Positions 7,799 through 17,184 of a stretch of DNA of 32,582 nt are shown piece after piece. Origin of the DNA: Kiritimatiellia bacterium (GTDB lineage Bacteria; Verrucomicrobiota; Kiritimatiellia; RZYC01); NCBI GenBank assembly GCA_028708815.1, contig JAQVYB010000021.1, positions 1 through 32,582 on the forward strand, written 5' to 3'. The position numbers and the translations under genes were made by a program. The notes below the pieces were generated by a model. That model was not told the DNA's origin. It did no database searches and worked only from the letters and a program-made list of their open reading frames with translations. The first letter of the stretch is position 1. Each line of letters begins with the position of its first letter.

Positions 7799-7875
7799 TG
7801 GCGGGATGGACGGGACTCGAACCCGCAACAACCAGATCGACAGTCTGGGACTCTAACCAATTGAGCTACCACCCC
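7799..7875 (-). tRNA. tRNA-Asp (anticodon GTC)
   Basis: The 77-base gene folds as a complete cloverleaf. The acceptor stem is GGGGTGG with CCATCCC, the discriminator base is G, and CCA is encoded. The anticodon stem CCAGA/TCTGG holds the loop CTGTCGA, giving anticodon GTC, and the T arm has GGTTCGAGTCC. G73 is the expected aspartate identity base. Confidence 0.97.
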
Positions 7876-7897
7876 GCTTTCTCTAAAAAGCGGTCAC

Positions 7898-7925
7898 AGA
7901 TTAGTGGAGTTCGTTTCTTTTGCAA
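7898..7925 (-). promoter_or_regulatory. Possible tRNA-Asp promoter
   Basis: On the minus strand, TTGCAA (7925-7920), a 16-base spacer and TAATCT (7903-7898) would start transcription about 15 bases before the tRNA. Only the position and a moderate consensus match support it. Confidence 0.4.
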
Positions 7926-8001
7926 GTCCTTTTTCATGAAAATACGCCAAAAGGATGGGAAACCGCTTGCCACGATCCTTAAAAGAAAGACAATAGCGCT
8001 C

Positions 8002-10023
8002 ATGCAGTCATTATCGTTATCCCGGGAGGCCATGTACCAAAAGAATCACAGCTGTCTACTCGAGCATTACCCTGCTTTGGCTGCGCGGCTGGATGCATTA
8101 CGGGGTAAAGAGAGCATTCATATTGGGAGAGCGGAGGACGGAGGGTTGTATTATGGTCTGCGGAAGGAGAATGGGGTTTCCGCGTTGACTGATCCCAAAG
8201 CGCCCCTGGCGCGCATTCAGCAACTGGTGAATGAATCGGCGGCGCATCTGCGCAATTATACCCGGCCGGTATTTCTGCTGGGTCTTTATCCGGGACATGA
8301 ACTGCTCTCGATTTTTCAGGCGTCGGAACAGGACGCCACGCCGCACTGTCCTCAGCCGATCTGGATTTGTCTGGATTCGACGATTATTTTTTACGGTTTG
8401 TTGAATGCCCTGGACCTGACGCCCTTGTTTGCATCGCCCCGGGTACGTTTTTTTTGGTATGAAGAGGCGGAGGAGCAGGTGGTCTGGTTGCGTGAGCATC
8501 CGGAATTTCCGCATTTGTTCACACTGATCAGTGCGGCATCCGAGAGCACGCTGAACCAGGTGATGCCGCCCTTTGCCGAATTGATTCAGGAGCGCGACCA
8601 AGAAACAGAACACCTGAAAGAAGACAACAACCGCTATTATGATGCCATCAGCGATGAACAACTCGCGCTTGTTCTGCGAGGCGAGGCGGAGCGTTCGCCG
8701 CGCCTCATGATGCCGACCTGTCTGTGGTCCACCTTTGTTCAATACAGCACGCGTGATACCTGCCGCGCCTTTCGCGAGCAGGGATGGGACGTCTGTGAAC
8801 TGAAGATGGAGGCCATGCTCACGCCTTTTTATCTGGCGCAGGCCATTCATCAATTCAAACCCGACGTCTTTCTTTTCATTGATCACATGCGGTATGAAGC
8901 CGAGGAGATTTATCCGCGCCGGATGTTGTTTGTGACGTGGATTCAGGATGAAATGGACCACATGTTTTGTCGTTCCGCCGGTGAAAGCATGACCCGTTAT
9001 GCACAACGTGGTCGGCGCGACCTGGTGATAGGATATGGGAATCAGCAACTGGCCACGCTGTACGGTTATCCGGCGGATCGGCTGGTGATGCTGCCTGTAA
9101 CCGCCGATACGCGCGTCTTTCATCCCGTGACACTTTCTTCCGCCGATCAATCCCGTTACACCTGTGAGCTGGCCTTCATGAGCAATACCGGCCTGCCGAC
9201 CGACCGGCTGGTGGAGGAACGTATTGTGCCTCAGGTGGAGCCGTTGGGCATTTCGCGTGCCACCGTGGAGGCCATACACGATCGCCTGTGGAAAATACAC
9301 CGGGAGGGACAAACCCAATGCTATCGCCGGCATTTTCTGGAATTGCTTTGTGAATACGATGAATGCCGTGCGGCGCTGGAGCGCCTGAGGGAGGAAGGCG
9401 AGGATGAGCGCCTTTTGCGTCTGTTCTACTGGAAACTCAACGATGCCATTTACCGTCACGTGGTGATTGAATGGGCCGATCAAGCCGGACTGGATATTCA
9501 TCTCTACGGCCATGGCTGGAGTGAACATCCCCGCTTTGCGCGGTATGCGCACGGCAATGTGGAACACGGCGAAGAACTGAACAAAGCCTACCAGGGCGCC
9601 CGATGGAACCTGCATCTGAACATCACCCAGGGCATGCATCAACGGGTCTGGGAAATTCTCGCCGCCGGCGCCACCCCGCTCTTCCGCGCCACCGAACCCA
9701 TACAAAACAACAACGAACCGCCGATCACCCTGCTGCGCTCCTGGGCCGACGCCGTGGCCGCGGGCCGCCCGATGGACCTGAATCCGCCCGATGAAAACAC
9801 GACGCAATGGCTTTTTCAGCGTGCCCTTTCCCTGGCGGAAACTCACCCCGAAGCCACGCCCGAAGAACTTCAAAAACAACTCACGGAATATCTGCGTCAT
9901 CTGGTTACTTCGCGTCCGGACATCGTGGTGGAGGAATGGGATCAACTGAGCTTCAACGATGCGGAATCCCTCGCCCGACTCGTCGGCTCAACACCGCCCT
10001 CAAAGCTTCATCTGCATGCCTGA
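8002..10023 (+). CDS. Large glycosyltransferase (Maf-like N-terminus, CgeB-like C-terminus)
   Basis: The 673-residue product probably transfers sugars to a protein or a surface glycan. The C-terminal half (about 235-610) looks like the DUF3880/CgeB class: QYSTRDTCRAFREQGWDV, then FKPDVFLFIDHMR, a TWIQDE segment, the linker YGHGW, and HLNITQGMHQRVWEILAAG near 538-556, the nucleotide-sugar-binding end of that class. The N-terminal 200 residues (SCLLEHYPALAARL onward, with LLGLYPGHEL) resemble the N-terminus of Maf flagellin glycosyltransferases, although no flagellar genes are nearby. The open frame extends upstream through the tRNA, which is not coding. The start could be 8002 or 8032; GGGAGG sits only 2 bases before 8032. 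Polypeptide class is fairly sure, acceptor unknown. Confidence 0.8.
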   Translation: MQSLSLSREAMYQKNHSCLLEHYPALAARLDALRGKESIHIGRAEDGGLYYGLRKENGVSALTDPKAPLARIQQLVNESAAHLRNYTRPVFLLGLYPGHELLSIFQASEQDATPHCPQPIWICLDSTIIFYGLLNALDLTPLFASPRVRFFWYEEAEEQVVWLREHPEFPHLFTLISAASESTLNQVMPPFAELIQERDQETEHLKEDNNRYYDAISDEQLALVLRGEAERSPRLMMPTCLWSTFVQYSTRDTCRAFREQGWDVCELKMEAMLTPFYLAQAIHQFKPDVFLFIDHMRYEAEEIYPRRMLFVTWIQDEMDHMFCRSAGESMTRYAQRGRRDLVIGYGNQQLATLYGYPADRLVMLPVTADTRVFHPVTLSSADQSRYTCELAFMSNTGLPTDRLVEERIVPQVEPLGISRATVEAIHDRLWKIHREGQTQCYRRHFLELLCEYDECRAALERLREEGEDERLLRLFYWKLNDAIYRHVVIEWADQAGLDIHLYGHGWSEHPRFARYAHGNVEHGEELNKAYQGARWNLHLNITQGMHQRVWEILAAGATPLFRATEPIQNNNEPPITLLRSWADAVAAGRPMDLNPPDENTTQWLFQRALSLAETHPEATPEELQKQLTEYLRHLVTSRPDIVVEEWDQLSFNDAESLARLVGSTPPSKLHLHA

Positions 10024-10094
10024 ACGGATATTCGCCATACGGTTTTTTCCAACGAATGGAATACGTTGAAAACAACGGTCCTGCCTGAATTTTC

Positions 10095-10113
10095 AGCCTT
10101 TTGCGGCTTTTTT
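10095..10113 (+). terminator. Weak candidate terminator
   Basis: AGCC, a 6-base loop and GGCT are followed by six Ts, 72 bases after the stop of the glycosyltransferase gene. The stem of four pairs is short, so termination may be inefficient. Confidence 0.3.
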
Positions 10114-10266
10114 CCGCGTCTCTGCGTCATCGCATTCCTGCGATGAAAGACGTACCGATCGAACAAACCCGCAAAATAAGATTGCAGTTGGCGCGGGAAT
10201 TTCTATGTTTCTATTCACAGCAACAAACGACCGGGCACCCGTGGTGCGCCGGAGAAAGGTTCCTTC

Positions 10267-11298
10267 ATGACGAATCAAAAGAAGATGATCTCGACACTTT
10301 GTTTTTCCGCCTGCATTGCGGTGTTATGCGGCTGTTCTCCCTCCGGTAAAACCGACAAGCCGATCACGTTGACCTACGCGAATTTCCCTCCCGCCTCCAC
10401 GTTTCCCTGCGTTCAGATGGAACGTTGGAAAGAGGAAGTGGAGAAGCGAACGAAGGGTAAAGTAGCGGTTCAGACCTTTCCGGGCGGCACTCTGCTGGGC
10501 GCCAAGGACATCTTTGATGGCGTAAAACAAGGTTCGGCCGACATCGGCAACTTCGCCATGAGCTATCAACCGGGCCGTTTTCCGATTTCCGAAGGAGTGG
10601 ATCTGCCGATCGGATTTCCCAGCGCGTATGCCGCCACGATGACGTTCTGCGATGTGATGGACCACTTCAAGCCGGCGGAGTTCAATGATGTGGAAGTGCT
10701 GACGGTCTTTACCTGTCCGCCTGCGGCGATCATGGCGTCGGCTCCGGTGCCTGCGCTCAGCGCCCTTGCCGGGATGGAGCTTCGCGTTTCCGGAACGGGC
10801 GCGGAACTGCTGAAATGCCTGGGCGGCGTACCGGTGGCCATGCCCATGTCCGAAACACCCGATGCCTTGCAGAAGGGCGTGGTTCAAGGGCTTATTTCGT
10901 CCATGGAAATTCTAAAGGACATGAATTTTGTGAGTTACTGTCCCCATGCGCTGCGCGTGAACCTGAACGTGGTGACGTTCGCCGTGGTGATGAACAAGAC
11001 GAAATACGCGGCATTACCCGAGGACGTGAAGGCCGTATTCCAGGAACTCTACCGGGACCAGGCCGAATGGACGGCCCGTTACGTGGATCAACACGTGGAA
11101 GACGCCCTTGTCTGGTCGAAGGAAAACAATCCGGCCTTTACGCTGACCAACCCATCGTCCGAAGATGAAAAGCAACTTCTTCAGTGCGTGCAGCCTATTT
11201 TGGAGGACTATGTGGCCTCGGTCAGTGCCAAGGGTCTTCCCGGCGAAGACGTGCTGGCCTTTATTCAGGCCGGCCGGCAGAAATATGCCGGAAAGTAA
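10267..11298 (+). CDS. dctP: TRAP transporter substrate-binding lipoprotein DctP
   Basis: DctP binds an organic acid or similar solute outside the inner membrane and hands it to the DctQM permease, which is driven by a sodium or proton gradient. The 343-residue product has a lipoprotein signal with lipobox LCGC (Cys23). The mature part shows typical DctP blocks: ERWKEEVEKRTKGKVAVQTFPGGTLLGAKD, GVKQGSADIGNF, GMELRVSGTGAELLKCLGG and PDALQKGVVQGLISSME. The Arg in LRVSG (about 177) is the usual carboxylate-binding arginine. GGAGAAAGG precedes ATG 10267 by 7 bases. Anchoring by a lipid is less common than a free periplasmic DctP. The ligand cannot be predicted. Confidence 0.95.
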   Translation: MTNQKKMISTLCFSACIAVLCGCSPSGKTDKPITLTYANFPPASTFPCVQMERWKEEVEKRTKGKVAVQTFPGGTLLGAKDIFDGVKQGSADIGNFAMSYQPGRFPISEGVDLPIGFPSAYAATMTFCDVMDHFKPAEFNDVEVLTVFTCPPAAIMASAPVPALSALAGMELRVSGTGAELLKCLGGVPVAMPMSETPDALQKGVVQGLISSMEILKDMNFVSYCPHALRVNLNVVTFAVVMNKTKYAALPEDVKAVFQELYRDQAEWTARYVDQHVEDALVWSKENNPAFTLTNPSSEDEKQLLQCVQPILEDYVASVSAKGLPGEDVLAFIQAGRQKYAGK

Positions 11299-11310
11299 GA
11301 AGATCTGCTC

Positions 11311-11832
11311 ATGAAACCTTCGTCGCTGATTCGGGTATTGAAACATGCCGACGACCTGGCCTGTCATGTTGGCATGGCCGTGGCCGCCATGGCCCTGCTG
11401 TTTCTGCTGGGTTTGGTCTCCTGCAATGTCCTCATGCGTTTTGTTGGTGTTCCGTTGACGGGAGCCTACGAGCTGGCCGGTTTCAGCGGGGCGTTGATTG
11501 TGGCCTTCGGGGCGGCGGAAACCCAGCGGCGCAAGGGTAATATTACCGTGGATGTGATTACCCGGCATTTCCATCCCGTGGTACGTCAGATTCTGCTGTT
11601 GATCAATGAGTTGGTATTCAGCTTGTTTTTTTCATTTGCGGGATCTTACATTCTGCGCAATGCGCTGATGTTCAAGCAAAGCGGCGAAATGTCCGAAACG
11701 CTGAAGATTCCGTTTTATCCCATGATGCTATGCGTGGCGGGTGGTTTTTTTCTCCTGGTTGCGACGCTTTTCATCAATCTGCTGCTGCGTTTGACTCTGT
11801 TGTGGAGTCATCTTTGTAAGGAAAAGCCATGA
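11311..11832 (+). CDS. dctQ: TRAP transporter small permease DctQ
   Basis: DctQ is the small membrane subunit of the TRAP transporter. The 173-residue product has four predicted membrane helices. The pattern LVSCNVLMRFVGVPLTGAYELAGFSG (about 32-57) is the characteristic DctQ region, followed by RRKGNITVDVI. It begins 12 bases after dctP and its stop overlaps the start of dctM in ATGA, so the three genes form an operon with coupled translation. Confidence 0.93.
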   Translation: MKPSSLIRVLKHADDLACHVGMAVAAMALLFLLGLVSCNVLMRFVGVPLTGAYELAGFSGALIVAFGAAETQRRKGNITVDVITRHFHPVVRQILLLINELVFSLFFSFAGSYILRNALMFKQSGEMSETLKIPFYPMMLCVAGGFFLLVATLFINLLLRLTLLWSHLCKEKP

Positions 11833-13136
11833 ATGCACCCTTGCTGGGCGCGGCCGGCATTCTTGTCATGCTGTTGGCGCTTTTTCTGTTGGATATGTCG
11901 CCGGGTTTTGTGATGGCGCTGGTGGGTTTTGTGGGTCTGGCGCTGATCACCTCGCCTTCGGCGGCCCTGTTTTCCGTGGCCTCGGAATTTTGGGCCACCT
12001 TTTCCAACTACGGCTTTACCGTGATACCGCTTTTCATTTTGCTGGGGGAATTCATCTATTATGCGGGCTACAGTGATCAATTATTTCGTGCCACGCATAC
12101 CTGGTTTGGCCATCGGCGCGGGGGATTGGCTGTAACCACCATTCTTGCATCAGCCGGCTTTTCCGCTATTTGCGGTTCCAACACGGCCACTGCCGCCACC
12201 ATGAGCGCGGTGGCGCTTCCTGCTATGCGGAAGTACCGATATCACCCCGTCCTGAAGACCGGGGCCGTGGCGGCGGGCTCCACCCTGGGCGTGATGATTC
12301 CTCCGAGCATTGTGTTGGTGGTGTATGGACTTTCTACCGGGCAGAGCATCGGCAAGCTCTTTTTCGGCTGTCTGATTCCGGGGCTTATTCTGTTGTCGAG
12401 TATGATTGTCACGGTGGGCTTTATGTGCCGCAGGCATCCGGAATGGGCGCCTCGGCATAATGGAACCACCTGGCGTGAAAAACTCGCAGCCTTGCCTAAA
12501 ATGCTGGATATTTTTGTGCTTTTTACCGTCATCATGGTGGCGCTCTTTACCGGGATGATGACGGCCACGGAGGCCGCCGGCATCAGTTGCCTGCTGGGGT
12601 TGATCCTGTGTTTAATCCGTCGCCGCCTTTCCTTCGCGCACTTCAGAGCGGCTCTTTCGGATGCCGTGCGCATTTCCTGCATGGTGTTTATGATCATTGC
12701 CGGCGCCACCATCTTCGGGCGTTTTCTGACGCTTTCACGGCTTCCCTTCATGCTGGCGGAGAGCATTGTGCATTTTGGTCTGCCGGCGCCGCTTGTTCTG
12801 CTGCTCATGATCGGTTGTTATGTGATCGGGGGCTGTTTGATGGATTCACTGGCCTTTCTGCTGGTTTCGCTGCCGATCTTTTTTCCGATTACACAGAGTC
12901 TCGGCTATGATCCGATTTGGTTCGGAGAGGTGGTTTGCCTGGTCACCACGCTCGGCGCCATCACCCCGCCGGTCGGTGTCTGCTGCTACGTGATTGCCGG
13001 AATGGCCCCGCACATACGCATAGAACAGGTCTTTCACGGCTCGCTCTATTTCATCCCGTCCTATGTCTTCACTTTCTTTTGTATGGTTATCTGGCCGCAA
13101 CTCACCGTGATTCTTCCGGCCGGGCTCGTCCGCTGA
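11829..13136 (+). CDS. dctM: TRAP transporter large permease DctM
   Basis: DctM is the transport channel of the TRAP system. The 435-residue, roughly 12-helix product has the expected length. Recognisable family segments are GFSAICGSNTATAATM (about 114-129), GAVAAGSTLGVMIPPSIVLVVYG (145-167), ATEAAGISC and LGAITPPVGVCCYV near 376-389. The start overlaps the dctQ stop by four bases. No regulator is adjacent, so control of the operon is not evident. No transcription terminator is clear after 13136. Confidence 0.96.
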   Translation: MNAPLLGAAGILVMLLALFLLDMSPGFVMALVGFVGLALITSPSAALFSVASEFWATFSNYGFTVIPLFILLGEFIYYAGYSDQLFRATHTWFGHRRGGLAVTTILASAGFSAICGSNTATAATMSAVALPAMRKYRYHPVLKTGAVAAGSTLGVMIPPSIVLVVYGLSTGQSIGKLFFGCLIPGLILLSSMIVTVGFMCRRHPEWAPRHNGTTWREKLAALPKMLDIFVLFTVIMVALFTGMMTATEAAGISCLLGLILCLIRRRLSFAHFRAALSDAVRISCMVFMIIAGATIFGRFLTLSRLPFMLAESIVHFGLPAPLVLLLMIGCYVIGGCLMDSLAFLLVSLPIFFPITQSLGYDPIWFGEVVCLVTTLGAITPPVGVCCYVIAGMAPHIRIEQVFHGSLYFIPSYVFTFFCMVIWPQLTVILPAGLVR

Positions 13137-13229
13137 CCCGGGTTTTCTTTCTACATACATCAGCATTGCGCCGATGGCGGGTTATGCCGTACTATCGCCC
13201 CCAAAAATTGAACAAGGAGCTGGCATACC

Positions 13230-14954
13230 GTGGCCGTAAAACCGTTTGAATCAAGAATCCAGGATCTCGTTTATAACGTCGATGTGGGCATCGGCCTGAA
13301 GCTGATCAAGCATGGGCTGTATATTCTGGGCGTACTGGTGGTCATGCTGCTCTATACGGTGACCCAGTTCAAGGGGCTCAAAGAGGCCGAGGCCATGGAT
13401 TATGCTCAGTTGGGCCGCAACCTGATGCAGACCAAAAGTTTCATCACACAGTGCGTTCGCCCGGCCAGCATGTGGTATCTTATCGAAAACACGCCGCTGC
13501 ACGACCCCATGATAGATCGCCATCCGGATATTCTGCATCCGCCGGTCTATCCCGCTCTGCTGGCGGCAGGGTTTCGGGCCGTCAACTACAACTTCAATGC
13601 CGACGCCGCTTCCTATCTCTATCCACCGGAACAATGGGTGGTGGTTCCCATCGGTCATCTCGCCACACTGCTGACGGGACTTTTGGTTTTTCTGCTGGGT
13701 GTGCGCCTCTTTGATCGACGAATCGCCCTGATCAGTGCTTCGCTTTTTTTCCTAAGCAATGCGGTTTGGGCGGATGCCGTATCGGGTCTGGGCGTTTCTG
13801 TAGCCACGTTTTTCACCACGCTGACCTTCTACTTTGCGATTCTTTCGGGAAGCAGTCGCAAACCGGATATGGCCGTCACCGGAATGCGGCGGTTCATCTT
13901 TTGCGTTCTTTCCGCGCTGGCCTGTGCATTGGCCATTTTGACCCGCTATGGCATGGTTGTGCTGGTACCTGCCATCCTGTTGTATTACGTCTTTTCCGTT
14001 CCCAGACGGCGTTTTCTATGGGGTCTGCTTTTCGTTTTGATTGTCTCGCTGTGCGTACTTCCGTGGCTGGTGCGGAATTACTACGTGAGTGGCGGACTTC
14101 TGGGGCTTGCGCCGTATGCCGCCCTGTCGGATAGCTCGATGTTCCCCGGTGACCTTCTGGAACGCACCCTCGCACCCACCTTCAAGCTGGGAGCCATTGT
14201 GGGCGCACTCAAAGCCAAGTGGATGAGCGGATTCGCCAACCTCTATAAAAATGCACTTCCGACGCTGGGTGATGGTATTTTGGCTGGTCTCTTCTTTGCC
14301 ACGTTTTTCTATCGGTTCGTTCGGAATCAGGTGCATCTTTTTCGGTGGTGCCTGCTGCTGGCGTTGGTCCTCCTCCTGGCGTTGGCGGCCTTTTTCGGCC
14401 CGGCCACCGCCCGCCTCCTGCATGTCTTGTGGCCTGTGGTTATTCTCTATGGAACGGTCTTCTTCTTCATGCTCCTCGATCGCCTCGACTTCGAATTGCG
14501 ACTGATCAACATGGGCGTATTGATTGTCTTCATTCTGCTGTGCGCCCTGCCCCTGATTTTTTCGCTTCTTCCTCCGCGCGTAGGCATTCCTTATCCGCCC
14601 TATTTCCCGCCCTATATCAACCATATCTGCAAGCTGCTTCTGCCCACGGAAATGATTTGCTCGGACATGCCCTGGGCGACAGCCTGGTACGGACGGCGAA
14701 ACTCTCTGCTGCTTCCATCCAATATCAACGAATTTTATGAAATCAACGACTATACCAAGCGCATCAGTGGGATGTATTTCACCACCATCACGCGCGATAA
14801 ACCTTACGTCAGCGAATTATTGACCGGCTCCTACAAAACCTGGTTTCCCATTTTGGAAGGGCGGATACCCTCCGACTTTCCGCTTACTCAGGGGTTTCCC
14901 ATCGGGGATATGGATCAGCTTTTCCTGACCGATCGCCGCCGCTGGGAGGAATAG
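13230..14954 (+). CDS. GT39/ArnT-like integral membrane glycosyltransferase
   Basis: The product probably transfers sugar from a polyprenyl-phosphate donor on the periplasmic side of the inner membrane. The GTG start at 13230 is preceded by AAGGAG at 10 bases and gives 574 residues. One membrane helix (about 29-45) is followed by the first periplasmic loop with AMDYAQLGRNL (55-65) and HPPVYPALLA (103-112), the layout of GT39 family members, in which an acidic residue in this loop is catalytic. About ten further helices follow to residue 450, then a soluble C-terminal tail of about 120 residues. It starts 93 bases after dctM and may share its transcript, although no functional link is apparent. 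The acceptor is unknown. Confidence 0.8.
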   Translation: MAVKPFESRIQDLVYNVDVGIGLKLIKHGLYILGVLVVMLLYTVTQFKGLKEAEAMDYAQLGRNLMQTKSFITQCVRPASMWYLIENTPLHDPMIDRHPDILHPPVYPALLAAGFRAVNYNFNADAASYLYPPEQWVVVPIGHLATLLTGLLVFLLGVRLFDRRIALISASLFFLSNAVWADAVSGLGVSVATFFTTLTFYFAILSGSSRKPDMAVTGMRRFIFCVLSALACALAILTRYGMVVLVPAILLYYVFSVPRRRFLWGLLFVLIVSLCVLPWLVRNYYVSGGLLGLAPYAALSDSSMFPGDLLERTLAPTFKLGAIVGALKAKWMSGFANLYKNALPTLGDGILAGLFFATFFYRFVRNQVHLFRWCLLLALVLLLALAAFFGPATARLLHVLWPVVILYGTVFFFMLLDRLDFELRLINMGVLIVFILLCALPLIFSLLPPRVGIPYPPYFPPYINHICKLLLPTEMICSDMPWATAWYGRRNSLLLPSNINEFYEINDYTKRISGMYFTTITRDKPYVSELLTGSYKTWFPILEGRIPSDFPLTQGFPIGDMDQLFLTDRRRWEE

Positions 14955-15053
14955 GGACCGAGAGACCCTTTCACACGGCTGAGGCGCGAGGCCATCAGGC
15001 TCCCAACAAAATCGACAGGAGGGGGAGGATTCTCCAACCTCGGGCGGATGGCT

Positions 15054-15686
15054 TTATTTCAGCAATTCATCCAGAGTCGGATCACTTGGAAATCCCGCCC
15101 GTTTGGCGGCCCGGTAATAGCGCCGCGCCTGGCGATAATCCGGTTTCTCTCCGGAAACCAGCAGGGCGGCCAGGTTGTAATTCGCCTCCGCATAGCCGGA
15201 ATCCTGTTTGAGCGCCTCACGAAAAGCGGCCTCTGCGCCCTCCAAATCGCCCTTTTCGCGGAGCAGAACGCCCAGATTGTTGCGGAATGAGGCCCGCTTC
15301 GGATCCTCACGGATGGCCCGGAGAAACTCCTGTTCCGCTCCTGCAACATCCTTTTCGCGCAGCAGGATATTGCCCATCAGCGCATGGGCATAGGCGGAAG
15401 AATCATTTCGTTGAAGGACAATATTAATCGTCCGCTTGGCCCGCGCGGAATCGTCGCTCAAATACAGGCACGTGGCCAGACCAAGCAGGGCCTGCTGATC
15501 TCCGCCATAAAGCTGAATGATATCAATAAACTGCGATTTGGCCGCCGTCATATCTCCCTGATCGAGCTGCTCATAAGCCTGTGCCGTCAACGCACTGGAC
15601 GCGCGTGACGATTTGGCCCCGAGCGCCGGCCCGCCCATAAGAACAGACGTTACTATCACCGCCACCACTAATTTTATCCATTGCAT
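15054..15686 (-). CDS. Secreted TPR-repeat protein (PilW-like)
   Basis: The product is a periplasmic or outer-membrane-associated scaffold made of tetratricopeptide repeats. Start 15686 is preferred because GGAGG is 8 bases upstream; a TTG at 15692 is too close to it. Residues 1-24 (MQWIKLVVAVIVTSVLMGG) form a signal peptide. About four to five TPR units follow, for example AYEQLDQGDMTAAKSQFIDI, AHALMGNILLREKDVAGAEQ and FRNNLGVLLREKGDLEGAE. It diverges from the gsp operon beginning at 15815. TPR proteins of this kind (PilW/PilF) assist pilus or secretin assembly, so a role alongside the gsp genes is plausible but inferred. Confidence 0.85.
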   Translation of the reverse strand: MQWIKLVVAVIVTSVLMGGPALGAKSSRASSALTAQAYEQLDQGDMTAAKSQFIDIIQLYGGDQQALLGLATCLYLSDDSARAKRTINIVLQRNDSSAYAHALMGNILLREKDVAGAEQEFLRAIREDPKRASFRNNLGVLLREKGDLEGAEAAFREALKQDSGYAEANYNLAALLVSGEKPDYRQARRYYRAAKRAGFPSDPTLDELLK

Positions 15687-15814
15687 AATCAATTCCTCCC
15701 GAAAATCTGGCTGAATTTTTCACAGACCAAAGCAATTATCAAGTTTTCTTGTCTTTTTAAACGCCATCGGGCACTTTACCGCATTGAAAGGGCGCAAAAA
15801 ACAGGGCTTCATGT

Positions 15815-16096
15815 ATGAAGAGCACTTATCAAAAACATACGGCAACGGATAAACGTTTTCTTGCCCGTCATGCCCGGCGGGAAAAGGCCATGATCCTCAT
15901 GCCCCTGTTGAGTACCCTGTGTTTTGTGATCGGTTTTTTTCTGTTGGCCCTCAGCCTGATTGTGTTTGAGCATACCGCGCTGTTTCGCTGGCTCCGCTTC
16001 AGCCTGCTCTACATTGTCGCCGGAAGCCTGTTTCTGCTGGTCACGCTATGGTGCCGAGGGCGCGATCGAACCTTGCAGCGGAACCGCGATCATTAA
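15815..16096 (+). CDS. Small two-helix inner-membrane protein
   Basis: I do not recognise this 93-residue protein. A basic N-terminus (KRFLARHARREK) precedes two predicted membrane helices, LMPLLSTLCFVIGFFLLALS (about 28-47) and LLYIVAGSLFLLVTLW, with a basic tail. The ribosome binding site is weak. Its stop is 10 bases before gspK, so it likely belongs to the same transcript and may be an accessory membrane subunit of the secretion system. A second ATG at 15811 opens a different frame and is not supported. Confidence 0.5.
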   Translation: MKSTYQKHTATDKRFLARHARREKAMILMPLLSTLCFVIGFFLLALSLIVFEHTALFRWLRFSLLYIVAGSLFLLVTLWCRGRDRTLQRNRDH

Positions 16097-16106
16097 AGGC
16101 CACGCT

Positions 16107-17084
16107 ATGACGCCCCTTCAGCGTACATCTAAAAAGACCGGCATCATCCTGCTGCCGGTATTGATTATTCTCGGTCTTGCCGCCGCCTTGACCATCAATA
16201 TGCTCTTTCTTTCACGCCTGCGTCTTCGCGAACGGGAATCTATCCTCCACACCGCCCAATTACACGCCGCTCTGACCGATGCCGCCCTCCAGGCCATGCA
16301 GCGCTTGGCCGATGATGAAGATCTCCAGGCCGATCACCCGAAAGAAACCTGGGCACAAAGCCTCGAATATACCACGCCAACCGGTATCTCCCTTTGGATC
16401 GGTATCACCGATCAAAACAGTAAATTTGACCTTAATAATGTCTGGTTTGAAAGCACTCCAAACGAACAGCTCCTCGCACAGGACGCGCTCATGGATATGT
16501 TGACTTATCTGGGTGACTATAACCCCGTGGACCGCATACAGGCCCTGGCCGACTGGGTCGATCCCGACGAAGACGGCTTCCGGGAATCGGACTGGTATGA
16601 AGAAAACGATCTCTCCAACCGCTGTCCGAACGCCTGGCTGAACACCATCTCGGAACTCACCCGGGTCGCCGGATTTTCCAAGGACTATCTGACCAACCGC
16701 CATGAATGGGCCCGCTCCTCTTCCTCCTACACCCTGCGGGATTACCTCGCCGTCATCCCGGGCTCGCGCCGTTCGCCCGTACCCATCAACGTCAACACGG
16801 CTCCGCCCGCGCTGTTGCGGGCGGTGGCCGGAATCGGACAGGATACCTGGGTGGATTATCTGCTGACATTTCGCGCCAATGGCGCGCTGACTTCCCTGGA
16901 CCCGCTGATGGCCATAGTGGATGCTTCCAAAGCCGACTATCTGCGGAAGATTCTTGATGTGAGAAGTACGGTCTACGCGATACACGTTCGGGCCTTCCAA
17001 GGCGATCATACCGCCCGCCTACTTGCTCTTGTCCGGCGCGATCCGACCGATGGAGGTGTTCAGGTGCTGCAATGGATGCTTTAG
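16107..17084 (+). CDS. gspK: Type II secretion minor pseudopilin GspK
   Basis: GspK caps the tip of the type II secretion pseudopilus. The 325-residue product has a positively charged N-terminus and one membrane helix (IILLPVLIILGLAAALTINML, about 13-33), then a soluble domain. The blocks ISLWIGITDQNSKFDLN, LADWVDPDEDG and INVNTAPPALLRAVAGIG match GspK, whose DxDxDG-like acidic loop binds calcium. The start at 16107 has AAAGG about 9 bases upstream; the longer frame from 15960 overlaps the previous gene and is rejected. A normal GspK has a prepilin peptidase site with Gly before a hydrophobic stretch, and KKTG-IILLPV here fits that. Confidence 0.9.
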   Translation: MTPLQRTSKKTGIILLPVLIILGLAAALTINMLFLSRLRLRERESILHTAQLHAALTDAALQAMQRLADDEDLQADHPKETWAQSLEYTTPTGISLWIGITDQNSKFDLNNVWFESTPNEQLLAQDALMDMLTYLGDYNPVDRIQALADWVDPDEDGFRESDWYEENDLSNRCPNAWLNTISELTRVAGFSKDYLTNRHEWARSSSSYTLRDYLAVIPGSRRSPVPINVNTAPPALLRAVAGIGQDTWVDYLLTFRANGALTSLDPLMAIVDASKADYLRKILDVRSTVYAIHVRAFQGDHTARLLALVRRDPTDGGVQVLQWML

Positions 17085-17184
17085 CAGGCTGTCGGGCTTA
17101 AAGTCCGCCATCCTGCCGGTCCACAACAGCGGATACGCCGTTGTGTTCCTGGAAGAATCGAATGGAACTGTTATTTAATAAGGG

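Noticed and set aside
7600-8001. Open frame extending the glycosyltransferase gene upstream
   Set aside because: It runs through the tRNA-Asp gene, its terminator and the origin candidate; the TGLEPAT-like peptide is a typical tRNA translation.
8098-9945. 615-codon open frame antisense to the glycosyltransferase
   Set aside because: It has no ribosome binding site or recognisable domain, and it mirrors codon bias of the real gene on the other strand.
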